NCBI GenBank assembly: GCA_030141605.1
Contig: JAQGDQ010000681.1
Location: 1-64,000 of the forward strand
Origin: Tubiluchus corallicola
Lineage: Eukaryota; Priapulida; Priapulimorpha; Priapulimorphida; Tubiluchidae
Length of the DNA stretch: 64,000 nt
Direction: 5' to 3'
Shown one piece after another: positions 1 through 10,756 of this stretch (positions are counted from its first letter, which is position 1; each line of letters starts with the position of its first letter). Under the pieces are notes generated by a model, which was not told the origin of the DNA, did no database searches, and saw only the letters and a program-made list of their open reading frames with translations. A program made the position numbers and the translations under genes.

Positions 1-93
1 AAAAAAAAATGTTACCTTGGCGCGAGGCCCCCCTGGAGGGTGAGGCCCCGGGGAAGTATCCCCACTTCCCCCCCCCCCTTGAAATAGGCTCTG
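1..93. mobile_element. Right end of a hAT-like MITE (family also at 40923-41424)
   Basis: This GC-rich edge sequence matches the right part of the complete element at 40923-41424, sharing the 'gttacct.gg.gcgag' and 'tggagggtgaggc' blocks and the terminal 'gaaataggctctg'. The left part lies outside the window. It is non-coding. Membership in the same family is clear by eye; the exact end at 93 is inferred from the other copy. Confidence 0.6.
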
Positions 94-355
94 CTTCCAA
101 GTTGTTAAAAAACATACTTATTAGGAAATGAATAGAATGTGGCGAGAAGAAAATTTACAGACTCTAAGTTCTGCTTTAGAAAGTTATAGTATTCCCACGT
201 AGTTCATGTAAACTTGAAAAAAACATTTGCTATGTCAATATAAATGCACTGGTGAACAATGAGTGATTCCCAATTTAATGAGAATTGTGTTTTATTATTG
301 CAGTGCCGTGTATAAAAACTTTCAAAACTTCTACACTTCTTGATAAACCGATATA

Positions 356-2402
356 ATGGATATACCGTTATCGTTGTTACTGATTGTCATTGTCTTGTCA
401 ACTGCATCGTCACAGATACTTTCTAGTACTGATGTTGTGAGACTCTGCAAATATCAGAAGCACAATAAGCAAGAAAGAATTATTAGTAGCAAATTTGCAT
501 CAGTGGTTTTTATTAATCAGTATAAAGATGATGATCCTTGTCCTTCTCACTTGATCTTTCCGGGATTCCAGTCAAAATTGACAGCATTTATTATGACAAA
601 CGATGAAAGTTGGCCTTGTGCTGCACAGACGAAGAAGAGCTCGGACAGTTGGTCGTTCAGATATTCGTGGCAGATTACAATGTTTGACCCCTCTAATGGT
701 TTGAGTTCTAGACTTCGAGTTGACGCAACGAAGCAACAGTATAGTTGGTATTGTTCAGAATTCGCGCGTGATACTAATGTGAAGGTGTTGATCTTTAATC
801 CACGTGCTCATCATACACAAGAGGCAGTTGCTATTGCCGTTCGGTCAAATGAAGTACAGGCGAGCAGTAATTACACAATAGAGTTGGCTGCTGTTCAATT
901 AGATATAGATGACCATTGTCCTAATGGTGACTGCTTGGTCAACAATTCGGACTGTTACTGGAAGCGACCGACACCGTATATTGAATATGTTCAAAACCAC
1001 GTTTGCATTGCCAGATATCTGAATTCCGAATTCTGGGATGTAAAGCCTGCTTGCAAAATGTAAGTGGCGGGAAATGACTACATCGCAGAAACAACAAAAG
1101 CCATCGGAGGTGCACGCCTAGGATGAATACCCGAGGAATCTTGACGAATGAAATTACCCAACAATAGCTTTCGTGGGGTACACATCGGCAGTGCACACCT
1201 AGGATAAATACCCGAGGAATCTTGACAAATTAAATTACCCAACAATAGTTTTCGTGGGGTACACATCAGCAGTGCACACCTAGGATAAATACCCGAGGAA
1301 TCTTGACAAATGAAATTACCCAACAATAGCTTTCGTGGGGCACACATCGGAGGTGCACACCTAGGATAAATACCCGAGGAATCTTGACAAATTAAATTAC
1401 CCAACAATAGCTTTCGTGGGGTACACATCGGAGGAGCACACCCAGGATGAATACCCGAGGAATCTTGACAAATGAAATAGCTTTCGTAGGGTACACATCG
1501 GAGGTGCACACCCAGGATAAATACCCGAGGAATCTTGACAAATGAAATTACCCAACAATAGCTTTCATGGGGTACACATCGGAGGTGCACACCTAGGATA
1601 AATACCCGAGGAATCTTGACAAATGAAATTACCCAACAATAGCTTTCATGGGGTACACATCGGAGGAGCACACCCAGGATGAATACCCGAGGAATCTTGA
1701 CAAATGAAATAGCTTTCGTAGGGTACACATCGGAGGTGCACACCCAGGATAAATACCCGAGGAATCTTGACAAATGAAATTACCCAACAATAGCTTTCAT
1801 GGGGTACACATCGGAGGTGCACACCTAGGATAAATACCCAGGAATCTTGACAAATGAAATTACCCAACAATAGCTTTCATGGGGTACACATCGGAGGTGC
1901 ACACCTAGGATAAATACCCGAGGAATCTTGATGAATGAAATTACCCAACAATAGCTTTCGTGGGGTACACATCGGAGGAGCACACCTAGGATAAATACCC
2001 GAGGAATCTTGACAAATGAAATTACCCAACAATAGGTTTCGTGGGGTACACATCGGAGGTGCACACCTAGGATAAATACCCGAGGAATCTTCACAAATGA
2101 AATTACCCAACAATAGCTTTCGTGTGCTCACTCATCTAGTTGCTGACCAAGATCGGCAATGCACAATTTTGGTGGCTAAGCACACACTCGGCTTTTCCTC
2201 ACTCGCGTATATAATGTTGGACTTTCCTATATATTTACACGCTGTACACCTGGTAGTTTTTTGTTGCTAGGTCAGCAGCCACATTTCTCTTCAAGTATTT
2301 ACTGTGGTAAAATAGCATTTGACTATTTCGTTTTCATTTTTTAGAGGAAACTTTAACGCTGAACTCACACCTGAGCTAACGTGTGCACCACGTAAAACTT
2401 GA
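356..2402 (+). CDS. Small secreted Cys-containing protein, two exons, family not recognised
   Basis: The first coding exon runs from the ATG at 356 to 1059. It opens with a hydrophobic signal peptide (MDIPLSLLLIVIVLSTASSQ) and then codes for about 215 residues with several cysteines and N-glycosylation sequons (for example NYT and NNSDC). The frame reaches a stop at 1063, but a consensus donor GTAAGT at 1060 fits splicing better. An acceptor (ttttttag) at 2344 followed by 2345-2402 continues the frame in the correct phase and adds about 18 residues (GNFNAELTPELTCAPRKT) before TGA. The predicted product is about 253 residues. An acceptor-like 'attattgcag' at 302 suggests an upstream 5'-UTR exon. 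No known domain was recognised; an extracellular role is inferred only from the signal peptide, cysteines and sequons. If the donor is not used, the protein is 235 residues. The second exon is less certain than the first. Confidence 0.6.
1103..2125. repeat. 81-bp minisatellite, about 12-13 copies
   Basis: The unit begins 'ggtgcacacctaggataaat' and includes 'acccgaggaatcttgacaaa' and 'tagctttcgtggggtacaca'. Some copies lack a 12-bp block (ttacccaacaat). Because 81 is a multiple of three, long open frames appear on the minus strand; these are repeat artefacts, with no start context or family similarity. The array fills most of the predicted intron 1060-2344. Confidence 0.95.
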
Positions 2403-2606
2403 ACACATTTGAACTAAGTGGTACAGCACCGCTTTTTGCGCAAGAGGTTTAACCGCGAAGAACTTGTGGTGCGAATGCAATTTCAACTCTGTGCTAATAA
2501 TTCTTTCACTAAGCCATTCTTGAAAAAATAGTATTTTCCTTTCAATTTTCATAGTTTACATTGTCTTGAGGTGTAGGATCCTCAGCCGGTTTAGCCCCGT
2601 TTCGCG

Positions 2607-2612
2607 AATAAA
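2607..2612 (+). terminator. Polyadenylation signal AATAAA for the secreted-protein gene
   Basis: AATAAA lies about 205 bp after the predicted TGA at 2400-2402, is followed by a second AATAAA-like copy, and has a T-rich stretch about 30 bp downstream. It is consistent with the end of the two-exon gene. Confidence 0.4.
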
Positions 2613-3035
2613 ATAAAATGATTTTAATAATAATATATCTCTTTGATTTGTTGTTTTTCATTTCTTGCTTTAAATTTAAAAAAAGTTCTGATTAGCATTG
2701 AAAGATACCTGAACTTATTCTAATTCCAAATAAAGTTGGGACAAGATGCTTAAATTACACATGATATTGGACAAAGTGAAGAGATGTTTTCCTTAGTCTG
2801 TGCCGTTAGTTTATGAACCAAGTTAACAAAGAGTGTACAATTAGTTGTTTGTACAAGACGAGGCAGCGTTGACAAGATAAAATTATGACTCTATGTTTGC
2901 CTTTAATGATTGTAGAACATAAAACTGATAAAAACAACAAAGTTTAAAACGCTTCATCTCGTCTGTAGTTACACCAGCCATTTAAACAAGTTCTCGATCA
3001 GCAGAGTAGGTCAGAAAATTCCATTAGCAAAAGAA
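2613..3035. other. Intergenic spacer, nothing recognised
   Basis: This is AT-rich unique-looking sequence between the secreted-protein gene and the BTB gene. No open frame, repeat or clear core promoter motif was seen. Confidence 0.5.
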
Positions 3036-3908
3036 ATGGCAGCTTCATTAGACGAGCCGCAAACTCCAGCTGAAAGGGTTGATGCGATGGGCAACTGGAA
3101 CCAGAGATACGATTATGTTTTTGGTAACGAAGATTTCCAGGAATTATGTGACGTAACTTTTTCAGTTGGTGAAATCATCATCAACGCTAGTCGGTACGTA
3201 CTTGCACTTAGAAGTGACGTTTTTAAGAGGATGCTGTTTGGGCCGCTGTGTCATAAACCTGGTGATGTCATACTAATAACTGATGTTGAACCTGAAGTGT
3301 TCCTGCTGCTTTTGAGATTTATTTATACTGACAAAGCTGAATTAACTGGTGATAATGTTATTTTGGTACTTTACTTAGCTAAAAAGTACAACATTCGTGA
3401 ACTTGAAAAAATGGCTGCTGATTTCCTTAAATCTGAAATCACAACTGACAACGTCTTTACCATTCTGACAGCTGCGTGTTTCTATGAAAGGCGAGATGTA
3501 GAGATGAAGTGTCTGGAGGTCATTAGTGTCGAGACAGAAGCAGTTATAAAGTCCGACAGTTTTACTTCCTTGAGCTATGACAGCTTATTGAGGATTGTCA
3601 AGCTTGATGAACTGACAATTACTGAAGAGGGGAAACTATTTGATGTAGTTTTAAGATGGGCTGATGCTGAATGCAAGCGAAAAAACCTAAAGCAAAATGT
3701 GTTCAACAAGAGAACAGTCTTAGGTGACATCTTATTTCAGATCAGATTTCCCACAATGGATCCAGAGTTATTCATCAAAGGACCGGTAGCAACTGGAATA
3801 CTAAATGACAAATGTTTTAATCAATCATCATCAAAGAGAGACATCAGAATCAATATTTCCAAAAACGCAGAGAAACTACGTAGAAGTCGAGTCAGTCATG
3901 TGTGCTGA
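3036..3908 (+). CDS. BTB-BACK domain protein (BTBD1/2/3/6-like), apparently 3'-frameshifted
   Basis: This intronless frame of 290 residues starts with MAASLDEPQTPAERVDAM. The segment WNQRYDYVFGNEDFQELCDV at about 20-40 begins the BTB fold. DVEPEVFLLLLRFIYTDK at about 85-102 and LYLAKKYNIRELEKMAADFL at about 110-130 are typical of BTBD-family BTB domains. The BACK region follows, with FDVVLRWADAEC and NKRTVLGDILFQIRFPTMDP at about 200-250. Such proteins are Cullin-3 adaptors, normally followed by a PHR domain. Here the tail after ILNDK (NQSSSKRDIRINISKNAEKL) looks like a frameshift product. Comparison with the copy near 6180 shows an 11-bp gap at about 3812, and the other copy's frame reads instead into the overlapping frame 3805-4302. 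The gene may therefore encode a truncated protein or be a recent pseudogene. Lack of introns suggests a retrocopy, an inference. Confidence 0.8.
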   Translation: MAASLDEPQTPAERVDAMGNWNQRYDYVFGNEDFQELCDVTFSVGEIIINASRYVLALRSDVFKRMLFGPLCHKPGDVILITDVEPEVFLLLLRFIYTDKAELTGDNVILVLYLAKKYNIRELEKMAADFLKSEITTDNVFTILTAACFYERRDVEMKCLEVISVETEAVIKSDSFTSLSYDSLLRIVKLDELTITEEGKLFDVVLRWADAECKRKNLKQNVFNKRTVLGDILFQIRFPTMDPELFIKGPVATGILNDKCFNQSSSKRDIRINISKNAEKLRRSRVSHVC

Positions 3909-4302
3909 ACCTGTTGAGATAATTAATAATGTAAAATTAACAGAAGGAGCATTCATTTATATAGAAGAGATTGCAACCATTGGTAATGCTGATAAGCTTG
4001 CCATTGCTCTTTTCAAATGTAATTATGAAAACTGCTCCAATAACCGTGCTGAAGGCTGTTGCTTGGATTTAGTAGTTCGTCCTTCTTGGTCTTCTACTTT
4101 ATGTAGCATGTGCAAGAACAGTTACATTGAAGTGATTAACAATAATCCACAAATGTCACTTAAAACTGTCCTAAATGAAGATAAAAAGGCGGCCTGGACA
4201 GCAAGAAATATTGCACAGTTTAGAACCGTCGTTGACCCTGCTTTCGGGTTTATTAATGATGGAAAAATTCGCATAAAAGTTCTGTTGCTGCTTATATATT
4301 AA
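3805..4302 (+). pseudogene. Disconnected C-terminal region of the BTB-BACK gene (+1 frame)
   Basis: This 165-codon open frame overlaps the end of the BTB-BACK frame and is shifted by one base. It contains the block MCAEPVEIINNVKLTEGAF, reminiscent of the 'EPVEVLPNVNYTA' segment of BTBD6-type PHR domains, and later CSMCKNSYIEVINNNPQMSL and DPAFGFINDGKIRIKV. The same blocks recur in decayed form near 4600-4960 and in the third copy at 6240-6330, where this frame follows directly from the end of the BACK domain. It is best read as the original C-terminal domain, cut off by the small deletion at about 3812. Splicing out the shift is possible but no good sites were seen. Confidence 0.6.
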
Positions 4303-4424
4303 ATTAAAAGGAAAATCATTTCATGAAGCTGATTCACGACTACGATTGATGGTTTATAGACCAATAACTTTTTAAACCCCGTACATTGCCACCCATTTTG
4401 AAGAAGTAACTTGATTTGTCATGA

Positions 4425-4985
4425 TTGATTATGATCCAGAATTGTTCATCAAAGGTCCCGTAGTGAATGGAATGTTAAATGACAAGGAGCAACTTGAATG
4501 TTTTCATCAATCATATTTAAGAGACTCCAAAATCAATATTTCGTAGAAAGAAAAAAACTGCATTGAAATCGTATTTGTCATGTGTACTGAACCTGTTGAG
4601 AAGACTAATAATTTTATGAATAAGATATCAGAAAATTTGCAGTTATTGGTTAGCGTAAAGAGCTCGACACTAATGTTTTCAGGTGTGATGAACTATGCTC
4701 CAATACTGGATATAACTATTGTGTAAACTGCTGCTTGAAATTGCAAGTTTTACTTTTCGCTTTGACTTCTACTTCTGACAGCATATGTAAGAACAGATGG
4801 ATTGAAGTGACTAACAATGATCCAAGAAAGTCACTCAGAACATTTTAAAATGAAGACAAGTTCAGAAGAAGTGAAAAGTTTTTGGTGGTATCAGAATAAT
4901 ATTACAGAGCTTCTGGGTTTATTAGTGATGGAAAAATTCGCATAAAAGTTGTGTTGTTTTATAGAAAATGAATTAAAAAGGCTAT
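4425..4985 (+). pseudogene. Second, decayed partial copy of the BTB gene 3' end
   Basis: The copy begins at the region coding DPELFIKGPVVNGMLNDKEQ and retains matches to the C-terminal blocks (for example 'agcatatgtaagaacag' and 'gaagtgactaacaatgatcc'), ending with 'ggaaaaattcgcataaaagt' as in the first copy. Several stops and indels break it. The BTB domain is absent. Confidence 0.75.
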
Positions 4986-6179
4986 CATCTTCTGGAACTG
5001 TGTTCATCAGTGCGACTGATGTCTCATATGGATTGGTGCAGTCCGGTGTGCCCTAAAATATACAAACGTATAAAGAAGAAACTCGTTGGCATTGTGCTGT
5101 GGAAGACTGATTATGAACTGTTGACAGTGCCACCCCCAAACCCCCTCCCCCATATCAGCCGCATGCAGAACGGCTGTTGAATTCGGCTCCAGTTTCAATC
5201 ATTTCGTTGTCTGGCATATGGGAACTGATCTTTTGTACTTACAAATCACCTCTACAGAAGTTTGCAGAGAACGTCGCCATTGATGCTGTTAAAAGATGCC
5301 TATTGTAAGCTGTAGCTTTTTGCATGTAAACCAACTATCTGTGTGATAGCCTAATTTTAACATGACCTGCTGATTTACCCGATTTTTCTAGCAAGATGTT
5401 TCATTTTAACTGACTAGTAGCCGGATCACTTATGTATGCATGAGAATTATATTAACTTAATATACGGAATATACAGTAGCTTAATCAGAATGAAGTAGTG
5501 AAAATAAATTCGATCGTATTTGTTAAGTATTGTAGAAAGTGTACTGTAATTTCTGTTATTTGTTTACAAACGAATAAATGTAAATAAATCGAATGAATAA
5601 ATAAACAAATAAAAACTTAGAGATTATTTCTAGAAGGCTCTCTTAAATTTACAAGGAAAAGAGTGCGGCTTGCACTTACAGAATTAAGTATCATCACTTA
5701 CTGCTGCACATTCAATAATAAGTGCTTTAAATACATCAATGTGGTTGCTTTTGCAATTGAAGTTTAGCCGTGATTGTTCCAGCCAAGACGTAATAAATGC
5801 TAAATCCCTGCACTTTTAACTTTCACAGCCACCAGCTAACGTATTGTAGTATCATGATGTGAAATTTTTACTTTGTGAAGCACTTGCTTTTTAATGTCAT
5901 TGTTGCCTAAACTTGTGCAAATTTTTTCTGCACCAATCGATACAGTTAAGCCCGAAAGCAGAAAGCACAGTACCGTATAAATGAGAAAAACTGCTGAAAT
6001 TCTGCTGGTTTAACTGTACCTAGGTACATTGTCTCAAGTGTACGTTAAGCAGCAACTCTCATGTCTCACTGATTGGTCACAGTCATGCAAAAATGGCGGC
6101 GGTCAAGAGTAACAACAGAGTAGAGTGACAATGGGATTAATGAATGTGCAGCAGTAAAGTCTTCAAGTAGCAACTGTAA
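4986..6179. other. Spacer between BTB copies, nothing recognised
   Basis: The sequence is AT-rich. A low-complexity (aaat/aata) stretch lies at about 5568-5612. No convincing coding region or RNA gene was found. Confidence 0.5.
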
Positions 6180-6390
6180 TATTAAATGCCGAGGAGCAAT
6201 TGAATGTTCTAATCAATCATGGTCAAAAAGTGCCATCAGAATCAATATTTCCAAAAAGGCAGAGAAATTACGTAAAATGCGTGTCAGTCATGTGTGCTGT
6301 ACCTGTTGAGGAAATTGATAATTTAGAAGATCTTCATATGGAAATTTCCTCCAAAACAGCAGTTTTTGGTTGTCAGTTCAATTTCATTTA
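6180..6390 (+). pseudogene. Third, short copy of the BTB gene 3' end
   Basis: It retains the junction region with frame ILNAEEQLNVLINHGQKV and the block SVMCAVPVEEIDN, then ends. It is useful because here the BACK-end frame and the C-terminal frame are joined without a shift, which reveals the deletion in the first copy. Confidence 0.7.
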
Positions 6391-6444
6391 ATTTATTCCA
6401 CAAAATAAACTATACGTTTACACTTCTGATTCATGCAAGCACGA

Positions 6445-7070
6445 GATACGAAAATTAGGGCAAAACCGGACCCAATCTTAAACTGTACGTTAAAACAATT
6501 TGCTCTTTAAAATATTGAAAGAAAACTTACTACTTTTTCAAGAATGACTTACGTGAAAGAATTATTACCACACAATTTCGCGCCACTAGTTCTTCGCTGT
6601 AACATGCATTTCGCCATTCGCTAGTTAGACGGCCACTAGCGCCTGCATTTCTGAAATGTATTGCACAAAAAACAGGTGCTGTACCTCTCAGTTCAGATGT
6701 GTTAGTTAGTGACGAACTACACACGTTCAACAGCTCGTGTGTGAGTGCAGCAGGAAATTTGAAATTTATCTTTAAACTTTCCTAGTTTTAGTACAACATA
6801 CTGAGTATCTTACAGTAGCATTGCACTTCAATTTTCGCTTTTGCAAACACGCGCAACAAGCTCATGGAATATTTTAGCTGTTCAAAATTATGTTAATTTG
6901 TGACGTCATCAATAATTGGGCTCGCCCGCCGTTAATTAAGTTTTTAATCTATTATGTAATAGACAGAAACGCTTTTGCAGTATTAATTGTGTTAAAATGT
7001 ATACCTTTACCGGACTTGAAAATCAGGGTAGTATATGAAAAATCATCCAGTCTTCCTTTAACCATGGTGA
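6445..7070. repeat. Dispersed repeat A, copy 1
   Basis: This segment is closely similar to 10757-11400, sharing 'cccaatcttaaactgta', 'tttaaaatattgaaag', 'acgtgaaagaattatta', 'ttcgccattcgctagttaga'-type blocks and 'cccgccgttaattaagtttt'. No terminal repeats or coding capacity were recognised. It may be an unclassified transposon or a segmental duplication. Confidence 0.8.
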
Positions 7071-7378
7071 AGGCTATGAAGCAATCTTACATTAGACAGT
7101 CAGAATGAGAAATGAAAAAGATACTTATTGTTACACAGAACTTATAGTTAGAAAGAGTTATTATAAGGTATTGGTAATATTTCATAATTACAATGTCAAG
7201 TAAACTACGTGACAAAGAAATTGTCAATTGTTTTAATACTTTACGAAACATTTGTGGAAGATCCGTGATCCTTGAGCATTTATGGCAACACTTGATTAGA
7301 CTATGTCGGAATTGGTGACTGCACTATTATTTTATACAGTTCAAACCTCTTTATACCACCTACATAGGGACTGCTTAG

Positions 7379-8268
7379 AAATTGACGTTAAGTGAGTTTA
7401 GCATTATAACGTGGCGCTTTAACAGACACATTTCTATGCAAATACAGATATTTGTTTTGCTAAAAAAAACTGACTTTAAGTAAGTTTGGCATTATAGCGA
7501 GGTGCGTTAATAGACACATGTCTATGCAAATACAGATATTTGTTTTGCTAAAAAACTGACTTTAAGTAAGTTTGGCATTATAGCGAGGTGCGTTAATAGA
7601 CACATGTCTATGCAAATACAGATATTTGTTTTGCTAAAAAACTGACTTTAAGTAAGTTTGGCATTATAGCGAGGTGCGTTAATAGACACATGTCTATGCA
7701 AATACAGATATTTGTTTTGCTAAAAAAAACTGACTTTAAGTAAGTTTGGCATTATAGTGAGGTGCGTTAATAGACACATGTCTATGCAAATACAGATATT
7801 TGTTTTGCTAAAAAAAACTGACTTTAAGTAAGTTTGGCATTATAGTGAGGTGCGTTAATAGACACATGTCTATGCAAATACAGATATTTGTTTTGCTAAA
7901 AAACTGACTTTAAGTAAGTTTGGCATTATAGCGAGGTGCGTTAATAGACACATGTCTATGCAAATACAGATATTTGTTTTGCTAAAAAAACTGACTTTAA
8001 GTAAGTTTGGCATTATAGCGAGGTGCGTTAATAGACGCATGTCTATGCAAATGCAGATATTTGTTTTGCTAAAAAAAAACTGACTTTAAGTAAGTTTGGC
8101 ATTATAGCGAGGTGCGTTAATAAACACATGTCTATGCAAATACAGATATTTGTTTTGCTAAAAAACTGACTTTAAGTAAGTTTGGCATTATAACGAGGTG
8201 TCTAAGGTAATACAGACGTTTTGATTTGTTAAAAATTTGGTCGTTAAGGGAGTTTGGCATTACAAAGG
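7379..8268. repeat. 86-88 bp tandem array, about 10 copies, each with an octamer motif
   Basis: The unit contains 'gactttaagtaagtttggca', 'gaggtgcgttaatagacaca' and 'tgtctatgcaaatacagata'. Length differences come from an A-run of five to nine. Every unit carries ATGCAAAT, the consensus octamer bound by POU/Oct factors. Sequence beyond the right end ('gcattacaaagggagacgcc', 'ataacgaggtttga') resembles ends of Tigger/pogo-type elements seen elsewhere in the window, so the array may have expanded from one. Confidence 0.95.
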
Positions 8269-8596
8269 GAGACGCCATAACGAGGTTTGATGGTAGTCAC
8301 TTTGTATTAAAGTATAATTATCTTTTCAGCACACCTCCATGACGTCATGTCTGTAAATAAGTCAAAAATCGCGGTGTTGCTCAAAATAGAAAGTTTATCG
8401 GTGTCGAATTGCGACGAATCACTTACATTATACAACAAAAACCAGTAAAAAACTGTAGCTCGAGTAAAGAGTTTCTTTAATACTGTTGGTTGTAACGTTA
8501 AGCTTTGCTGTATTAATACACACCATTTATAACTTATTAAATCAACACTGTAATAATCAACACAATACCATAACAAAGTAAAAAATAAACGTAAGA

Positions 8597-9107
8597 TACA
8601 GGGTGTGTAAAAATTCACTATTCTCTTCACATTTTCTATATTTTTTGTCAAATAGAGGAAATTTTTTGAAAATTGGTAATACAGATGAAATAAAATATTG
8701 GGCAACTCAAATTAGACAAAAATCTGAAATGAGCTGCTGCATTACTAGACTTTACTGTTTTTTCTAGTTTCGTTGGCAACATCAAAAGCCTCACAGACCA
8801 ATTCAAAGACAAGGCGGGCATCTTGAAAATTAAAAAAATTTCTCACAGTCAATGAGCAGTGAGGAATGGCTGCATCTTGTTGAAATGGCTGCATCTGCAT
8901 CAATGGTGACTGAAGGCCCAATTCCAGATTGGTTTTTATCTCCTTGGTAACGTTATTGTCATTGCCATAGCAACGGGATTTAAGTCAAACAATAAACGAA
9001 AAGAATTGCCAAAGGTCCCTTTCGACTCATGTAAAATCTTGCCGAGACTGGAGAAAAATTAAAAAAAGAGATTGAAAAGTGTACAGTGACTTTTGAGACG
9101 CCCTGTA
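8597..9107. mobile_element. MITE with TACAGGGYGT terminal inverted repeats
   Basis: The left end reads 'tacagggtgtgtaaaaattcac' and the right end, read in reverse complement, 'tacagggcgtctcaaaagtc'. The ends are bounded by TA. The 0.5-kb interior has no coding capacity on inspection. It resembles non-autonomous Tc1/mariner-type elements; family assignment is tentative. Confidence 0.55.
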
Positions 9108-9261
9108 TATAACGCTGGACGATATTGTATCATAATTACGCTTGTTCGTGTACAAAAAACTTACGGTTCCATATTAAAATTGTTAATAATTATGCCAAAT
9201 ATCGGAAAACGAGCAAGTGCCAAATTAGGAGCATTTACCAGACTTCAGAAAACGTCGAATG

Positions 9262-9635
9262 CAGTGGTTCTTAACCTGGGTTCGGCGAGTCGATCTCAGG
9301 GGTTCGGCAGAGCCTCCTTTGCTGTGAAAATGACATGAGAGTGGCACTTGCCAAGGTGAAGCCACGCATATCTGAACTGGTCTCTCAAAGGCAACAGCAG
9401 GAGTCACACTGATTTGCAGGTATGTAATTTGTTGTGAGTTTATGCATTGTGTTGGTTTTGTTCTTTGAACAAGGTGATGTTCATGCACGGCTCATTTTGT
9501 GTACCAGTAAAAAACATATCTATGTCTTGAATTTGAAAAAAAAATCATATTTTATTTTTCACTAAAGAGGGGTTCGGTGAATGCGCATATGAAACTGGTG
9601 GGGTTCGGTACCTCCAACAAGGTTAAGAACCACTG
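9262..9635. mobile_element. hAT-like (Charlie-type) MITE, 374 bp
   Basis: The ends are inverted repeats: CAGTGGTTCTTAACCTGG on the left and its counterpart CAGTGGTTCTTAACCTTG on the right read in reverse complement. The flanking octamers gtcgaatg and atctaatg agree at 6 of 8 positions, consistent with an aged 8-bp target duplication. CAGTGGTTCT ends are typical of hAT-Charlie elements. Confidence 0.8.
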
Positions 9636-10424
9636 ATCTAATGTCTCAGAGTGACACAATTTTATTTTAAATTGCAATCACGATTTTGCTTGCCTTAACA
9701 ACATGAACAATAGGTCTACATCAAGCCAGAAATAACCTAGAAGCAAATGTAACACTTCATGCACCCACTGAACAAATCTTTTACTTCTATGTTGCTACGT
9801 AAAGAAATAAAAAAGCCATTACAATGGCTTGATCTAGTTATTGAGGAGGTTTAGTAGCCTCTAATCTTGAACCAAAATGACAGTATGACCGACAATACAA
9901 ATACTAAAGCAGTTGTGGCGACTGTGCTGCCACCTGCAGCTTGCACGAGGGGTGGAATCCACTCACGACCTGGCTGGGCACTGACCAAAACCTACGGAAA
10001 GAAATCCAGAAAAAGACCTTGGTTATCACATGTTTAATGAGCAAAAACAACGTAAGATGGCGCTGCTTCCTGTCTCGCAAAAAGAAGCGATTTTCAAAGG
10101 CAACAATAGCCGTTTTAAAGGTGGATTTTCTACCTTGTACCAAGTGCTTCCCAGAGTCCAGATACTGGACGCTTTGGGTACTATAGGCAAAATTTCGTGG
10201 AAAATCATTAAATACTTTGAACTAATCTTAACATATTGCTCATTAATAGCTACAATAATCAGTACGAGCTCCCGAGTTCTGCAATGTATGGTGTCGCCAT
10301 CTGTGGCTTCATTATTAAAAAAAGAGATGAGAGTTTTTTAGAAGGCTTACCACGCTCAGCACGCAGAAAATAAGTTGGATGATTTGATAGTTCATATTGT
10401 TCAAATCTAAATAAAAAATGCTAA

Positions 10425-10600
10425 ATGCAAGTCGTAAATACAAACAATCGCAATTACGAGTCGTAAATACAAACAATACCAATAACTCTAATAAGTCGTA
10501 AATAAAAAACAACGCTAATTATAAGTCGTAAATACCAACAATGCCAATTACGAGTCGTAAACACAAGCAATACCAATAAGTCGTAAATAAAAACAATACA
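10425..10600. repeat. Short tandem repeat around 'agtcgtaaatac'
   Basis: About six imperfect units of 24-30 bp share '(ta)agtcgtaaata(c/a)aaacaata'. Non-coding. Confidence 0.8.
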
Positions 10601-10756
10601 TCCACTAGAACCTTTATTCTTAATATTTTAAATGGAATAAGCATATGATTATAAAATTTAATTTAATTTTCAAGCTATTAATCAAACAACAGCAAACGTA
10701 GGCCTGCCAAATGTTATTGTCTCATATTATATTTCGCTATTTTACATAATCTATTC

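Noticed and set aside
1078-2131. Minus-strand open frames of 74-231 codons
   Set aside because: They are translations of the 81-bp minisatellite, whose unit is a multiple of three; several overlapping frames look alike and none has family similarity.
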